Shown here one piece after another: positions 59,830 to 64,000 of a stretch of DNA of 64,000 nt. Under the pieces are notes generated by a model. It saw only the letters and a list, made by a program, of their open reading frames with translations, ran no database searches and was not told the DNA's origin. The first letter of the stretch is position 1; the number at the start of each line of letters is the position of its first letter. A program made the translations under genes and the position numbers. Origin of the DNA: Tenrec ecaudatus (Eukaryota; Chordata; Mammalia; Afrosoricida; Tenrecidae); NCBI RefSeq assembly GCF_050624435.1, contig NW_027459200.1:29144-93143 (forward strand). Direction: 5' to 3'.

Positions 59830-60510
59830 TAACTTTGTACATCAATCCTTACTCATTCACTGCTAATCACCATCTCCCAAACCATTAACCCTTATACGTT
59901 AACCTGCTGAGTATCCTTACAGAACACTGATAACTAGCTGAAAAGTCACGCATCCTCCAGAACTACAAACACCCTGCGCATTACCTGATGTCGCAGCAAA
60001 GTTAACATGTGCTTAACAAATCCAATGACCATACACACTAAATCTAACCTAAAGCAGTTATTCCACTTCTTTGAATGAGAGTCACAACCTGGACTATAGT
60101 CTATCAACTTAACCCTAACCTTATGACCCTACATCTCAAGTGCAGAAACTACCCCCGAAAACTCCAATGCTTAAACATTATTTCTACATCATTATCACTT
60201 AACATATATGCTCCTAATCAACTCAAAAGATAATCTGTTAGGCAGAAACTTTCTAAGTATAATGACCTTTAATCTGTCCACCAACACCTGAAACTCAAAT
60301 CATCACAATTAACTCCTAATTCTATCCCTTGATTCTTGTTCTTGAAGCAGGAACATTGATTAATCTCAGGACCTGGCTTGCAATCGTTAAGTACAGACTC
60401 AGTCTTTAGCACACTAAAACCCTAAGCTAGGCACCAAACCTAACACACCGAAATAACTCACGCTGCTAATTATGTGTGTGGACCTGTCTCCTCTCCCAGA
60501 TTTTACCTAT
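59830..60510 (-). repeat. Unclassified interspersed repeat, copy 2 (without hAT)
   Basis: The reverse complement aligns with 11375-12320 across its length. It carries CCATACAC (the reverse of GTGTATGG) once, at 60029-60036, exactly where copy 1 has the hAT insertion. CCCTAA/TTAACC-like words are frequent. No protein was recognised. Confidence 0.72.
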
Positions 60511-61857
60511 ATGTAAGAGACTGCGAGAGGTAGACATGCAAAATTAGGAGACACCAACACATCCTCTGTTTTCAGTTAACGTTTACAAATGGTTCATGAA
60601 ATTTGGCAAAATGAAGGAATATATAAATGTTTAAATATGACAAAAAGCATATGACCAAGAGCTAGCCCAAAACATTTGTGGTCCTCTGCTCTACTGTGTC
60701 CTACACTCAAGGAGTCTTCTCTGCTATTAGACATATGCAGGGATGTGGTACCCAATAACCAAGGTGACCAAGAGCGAAATTGTACTTGCTCACTAATTGG
60801 TAGGTCACAATGTATCCTGGTTTCTCCCTCAAAGATGTAGTGAATCCATGTTTAATGAAACAAATAAAATAATGGATATTCTACCTTTGACTCCCTCCAT
60901 TCCCTCTTTCCCAGGGACCCTCATGTCAAAAGAGATGAACGTGGTATCAAATTAAAAGTGCCATGATCTCCATTTTTTGAAACCGTGATCTCCATTTTTC
61001 ACAACATTGGACTTTTCCCTCAGAATTAACGGCTTTGAGGAACATGTAACACACCCTTCTAACCCTAAAATATTTGGGTTTGTAACTACTTGAGTTTCCA
61101 GAAAACCAACCACTTAACCTCACAAGACATACTTCAAGTAGGAGCTGCAGCTTCACCCTTAAGTGTAAAGATGTTATTCCCATGGACATCCTATGGGTCC
61201 AGTGCCAGGAACGACCTCTCAGCGCACACTGGGCTCTCTACTCTTGGAGAAATAAGTCCTACAAGAGTCACTCGTGATAACAACAGTGGCCAACCCCGCG
61301 CTGACTTAATCGGTTAAATCCTGACCAGGCACCCCGAGTGTGTGGATATCTAAATATACCCTGGAATGAAAGTGAGACCCGGATGTGGACAAACCAGCAA
61401 CTAAGAAGTCATTAGTGGAGGTTTCAGAGTCAGCGTGTTAGCACAGGCTGAATATCTTTGAGCTCAACCCAGGGGCTTCCGGAGGCAAAAGGCTATGTTC
61501 CTCCCTGAGCCTGTCTTACATACCTACTAGCTGAGGGTACCTGGCATGTAATAGGTCCCCGAGCCTAGGTTCCAGGTACTCTTATCTTCCAGGAAGCACA
61601 AAATATCCAAGCAAGGATGATCAACACAGCACAGCCTGATCTGAAATCCAAATCCGCCTGAATTTCAGCACCTTCAATTATCTGCGTCCAGCCTCACCTG
61701 GATCCTTAGCAGGAGCTGGAAATTAAGGAGGCAACGTGAGAGACTGATTAAAGGGTAATCACCTTTAATTACACCAACATCATTATTAAATCAGTGAAAT
61801 TTATACTCCAGGAGCCTTTCTCATTGGAATATCCATCCTTTGGTGAGTGCAGAAAAT
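60511..61857. other. No gene recognised
   Basis: Mixed-composition sequence with short frames only. No repeat family was identified. Confidence 0.5.
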
Positions 61858-62044
61858 CAGGGGTTCTCAACCTTCCTAAGGCCACAACCCTTTCATACAG
61901 TTCATCGTGTTGTAGTCCAAACATAAAATTATTTTCATTGTTACTTCATAACTGTCATTCTGCGACTGTTATCAATCAGGTGAACCCTGTGAAAGGGTCG
62001 TTCGACTCCTAAAGGGTTTGTGACCCACAGGTTGAGAACCACTG
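61858..62044. mobile_element. SPIN-family hAT MITE, short (187 bp)
   Basis: Termini CAGGGGTTCTCAACCTT and, reversed, CAGTGGTTCTCAACCTGTG are near-perfect SPIN ends. The interior 'catacagttcatcgtgttgt', 'gaaagggtcgttcgactcct' and 'gggtttgtgacccacagg' matches the outer parts of the 477-bp copy at 13749; the middle is absent. Flanking 8-mers do not match well. Confidence 0.88.
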
Positions 62045-62759
62045 TTCCAGATGAAGGCAGAATAAACCCGGGGTGGATTGGGTGAAGTTGCTGTAGGAGA
62101 TGTTCTTAGGGAACACTTGGAGCTATAGGAACACCTTTCAAACATAGACACACAGGCACACACATGAAAATATTAGCAAATAAGAACGTCAAATGTACGC
62201 AGAGAATCCAAAAGCCAAGTGAATTAAGAGACCATGAATAACATTTAATATAAAATAAGGGCTCACCCAAAACCCAGAGCTTAGCATCATGATTTGTGTG
62301 TTTGTTGCCTTATAAAATGTAATATTTGATGACACTTTTTTCTCTTAATCTCATTTATCAAACAAGGTTTATTCATCAGTAAATTAACTCTCGTCAAACT
62401 TCATTGTGCATTGTTCACCCAGAACCACCCCTTAAATTTTATATATTATCTCTCTCTCTGTCTCTCTTTTTCACTCTCTTTCTTTCTCCTTTCTGTGTGG
62501 ACTGCTTAAATTTTTTCACATTTTTAATTTATGAATGCCAAGAGGGCACTACACCATCGTCGCAAGGCATAATTGTCAATGAAAGCAAATTAATTAATTT
62601 AAAAGAATTTTTAGCTCAAATATGTCTTTTTAATTATATGTATCTTATTTGGAGATGTTAAAATAAATGGGATTAACAATGAATGGTAAAATTTTTTATC
62701 ACCATTGTTTGCAAAACTCTGCTCAGAAACACAGAGAAGACTAAGGCCAACATCAGCTT
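62045..62759. other. No gene recognised
   Basis: AT-rich with a TCTC-type simple tract at 62450-62480. Nothing else was identified. Confidence 0.5.
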
Positions 62760-63560
62760 GAGACATGATGTCCCCTAGCTGGAGAGTACATTGCCAGAGA
62801 ACCATACGGGTGATACATGGTGTGTAATGAGCCTGGTCTGACCCTCACCTCCCTCCACAGTGGTGTGAACCAATAAGGGAACAGAGCATGTCTGCAATGG
62901 GAGCCAAGCCGAGCCATAATGCCCCTGAGTAGCTGCAAAAATAGACTTCAGACTAGAAGGAGCAGTTTCCGGAAACCCCCAGGACTGGTGGGGAGATAGT
63001 CATAAAGGTCAGCGGTCAAACCTAGGATTATATATGCTTTCATGTTTGAGGGGTTTTTTTGCCTAGCTTCCCCCCACCCCTTTTTAAATCAATATTTTCT
63101 TTTTTGTTTTGTCTACGCTTTTGTTGTTTTGCCTACCCATAGAGGCATGGGAAGTAACTGGACCAATTGTTCTGGAGGGCCTTGGGGGAGAAGGGAGTGG
63201 AGAGAGGTAGCGGTGATCAAACAATTCCATAGATAGGGGAACTACTATGGAATTAAATGAATAATGAGGAGGACTTAGACATCCTGGGGATGTTAGAGCA
63301 ATAGCAATTTAGCTGAGAGGCATTACTAAGAGACAGAAAAGGGTTGAGTGTGATGGTAGGACAGGGGGAATGAAAAAAGAAATACAGAAAAGATCTAGGA
63401 AGCAAAGCTATGGATAGAGGTATAAACATATCGGTGTGCATGTGTGAATATATTAATTCACAAAATAGAGGTATTGGATTATGTACATATATTTGTATGG
63501 CCATACATTGAGGAAGTGGATGGACTTTGGATTTCAACTACACAAGAACACTTTGTTCTA
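62760..63560 (+). mobile_element. Older L1 3'UTR fragment
   Basis: Diverged relative of 19545-19990: 'gaggcattactaagagacag', 'gagtgtgatggtaggacagg' and 'gaacactttgttct' correspond in order. The 5' part (62760-63030) resembles the upper 3'UTR only weakly. Confidence 0.6.
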
Positions 63561-64000
63561 ACAACGTGCCAATTTTACTGCAATTTTATTTAAACTCAAG
63601 TTAATTGGGTAAAAACATAACAATGGTTGAGAGAGAAGACTTAATAACACATTCTATGAGACCAGTAATAATCTGATACTAGTATCAGATAATGATACTT
63701 CCAAAAACTGTAGACCGATATTGATAATGGAGCTACATGAAAAAAAATTTTTTGTAAATATTAGAAACCGAGTCAGACAATATTTGTTCAATACTTTCGT
63801 GATTCCCTTCTTCCCTGTCTGCTAAATCCTGTCCTTGATCTTACTTACATGATGGGTTAGCCTAGTAGGGGGTGAGTTCAGTTCCGGACATGAGAGTGAC
63901 CAAAGGCCATTTCCTTGAGGGTCTCTTTTGTGAGTCTGAGTTTGGGTCCATATTTTTTTCGCACTCTCTCCAGGACTTTCTAATGGCATCCTTTTGGAGC
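63561..64000. other. No gene recognised
   Basis: AT-rich end of the window without identified features. Confidence 0.5.

Noticed and set aside
1-64000. Search for CRISPR arrays, tRNA or rRNA genes, and bacterial operons
   Set aside because: None found. The tRNA-like signals belong to AfroSINE heads, and the regular repeats are microsatellites or retroelements.

Overview
The window is mammalian genomic DNA from an immunoglobulin heavy-chain variable (IGHV) gene array. One IGHV gene looks intact (V exon 23689-24000, leader exon 24087-24132). A second (38476-38906) is open but has a damaged splice site. Four more are pseudogenes or relics (32752-33048, 34904-35319, 42822-42998, 43252-43674). 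All of these lie on the minus strand, so D, J and constant genes should lie beyond the low-coordinate end. A sixth relic, the promoter and leader start of an IGHV4-like gene (31560-32055), is on the plus strand, inverted relative to the rest.

The repeats point to an afrotherian, most likely a tenrec such as Echinops. There are AfroSINE copies with the tRNA-SINE/RTE tail, RTE-clade LINE fragments, and many copies of an L1 whose 3' end carries a conserved stretch ending in AATAAA. There are also two non-autonomous copies of the hAT transposon SPIN. From established knowledge, SPIN occurs in tenrec but in few other mammals, and its patchy distribution is explained by horizontal transfer. The species call is an inference.

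Layout. 1-8 kb: no firm gene; one possible 50-codon exon at 1152-1301, SINEs and old repeats. 8.3-10.4 kb: an L1 5' half flanked by a perfect 15-bp target-site duplication (TSD). 11.4-12.3 kb: an unclassified repeat split by a 226-bp hAT element. 12.4-13.6 kb: an old L1 interrupted by a younger L1 tail. 13.7-14.2 kb: SPIN. 16-22.4 kb: RTE, L1 and an unclassified 0.8-kb repeat. 23.6-24.3 kb: the intact IGHV gene with octamer and recombination signal. 27.1-29.1 kb: a COX11 retrocopy, itself interrupted by an L1 tail. 29.4-29.7 kb: a degenerate tandem repeat. 31.5-43.7 kb: the IGHV relic cluster. 48.8-50.1 kb: a KLHL7 retrocopy without the Kelch domain. 50.2-58.5 kb: a nearly full-length but broken L1. 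58.5-63.6 kb: L1 fragments, the second copy of the unclassified repeat, and a short SPIN.

Only the IGHV segments have a clear cellular role: they supply V exons for V(D)J recombination in B cells through a heptamer, a 23-bp spacer and a nonamer, and are transcribed from octamer-containing promoters. Almost everything else is retrotransposed or transposed sequence. No tRNA, rRNA, CRISPR array or bacterial-type operon was seen.
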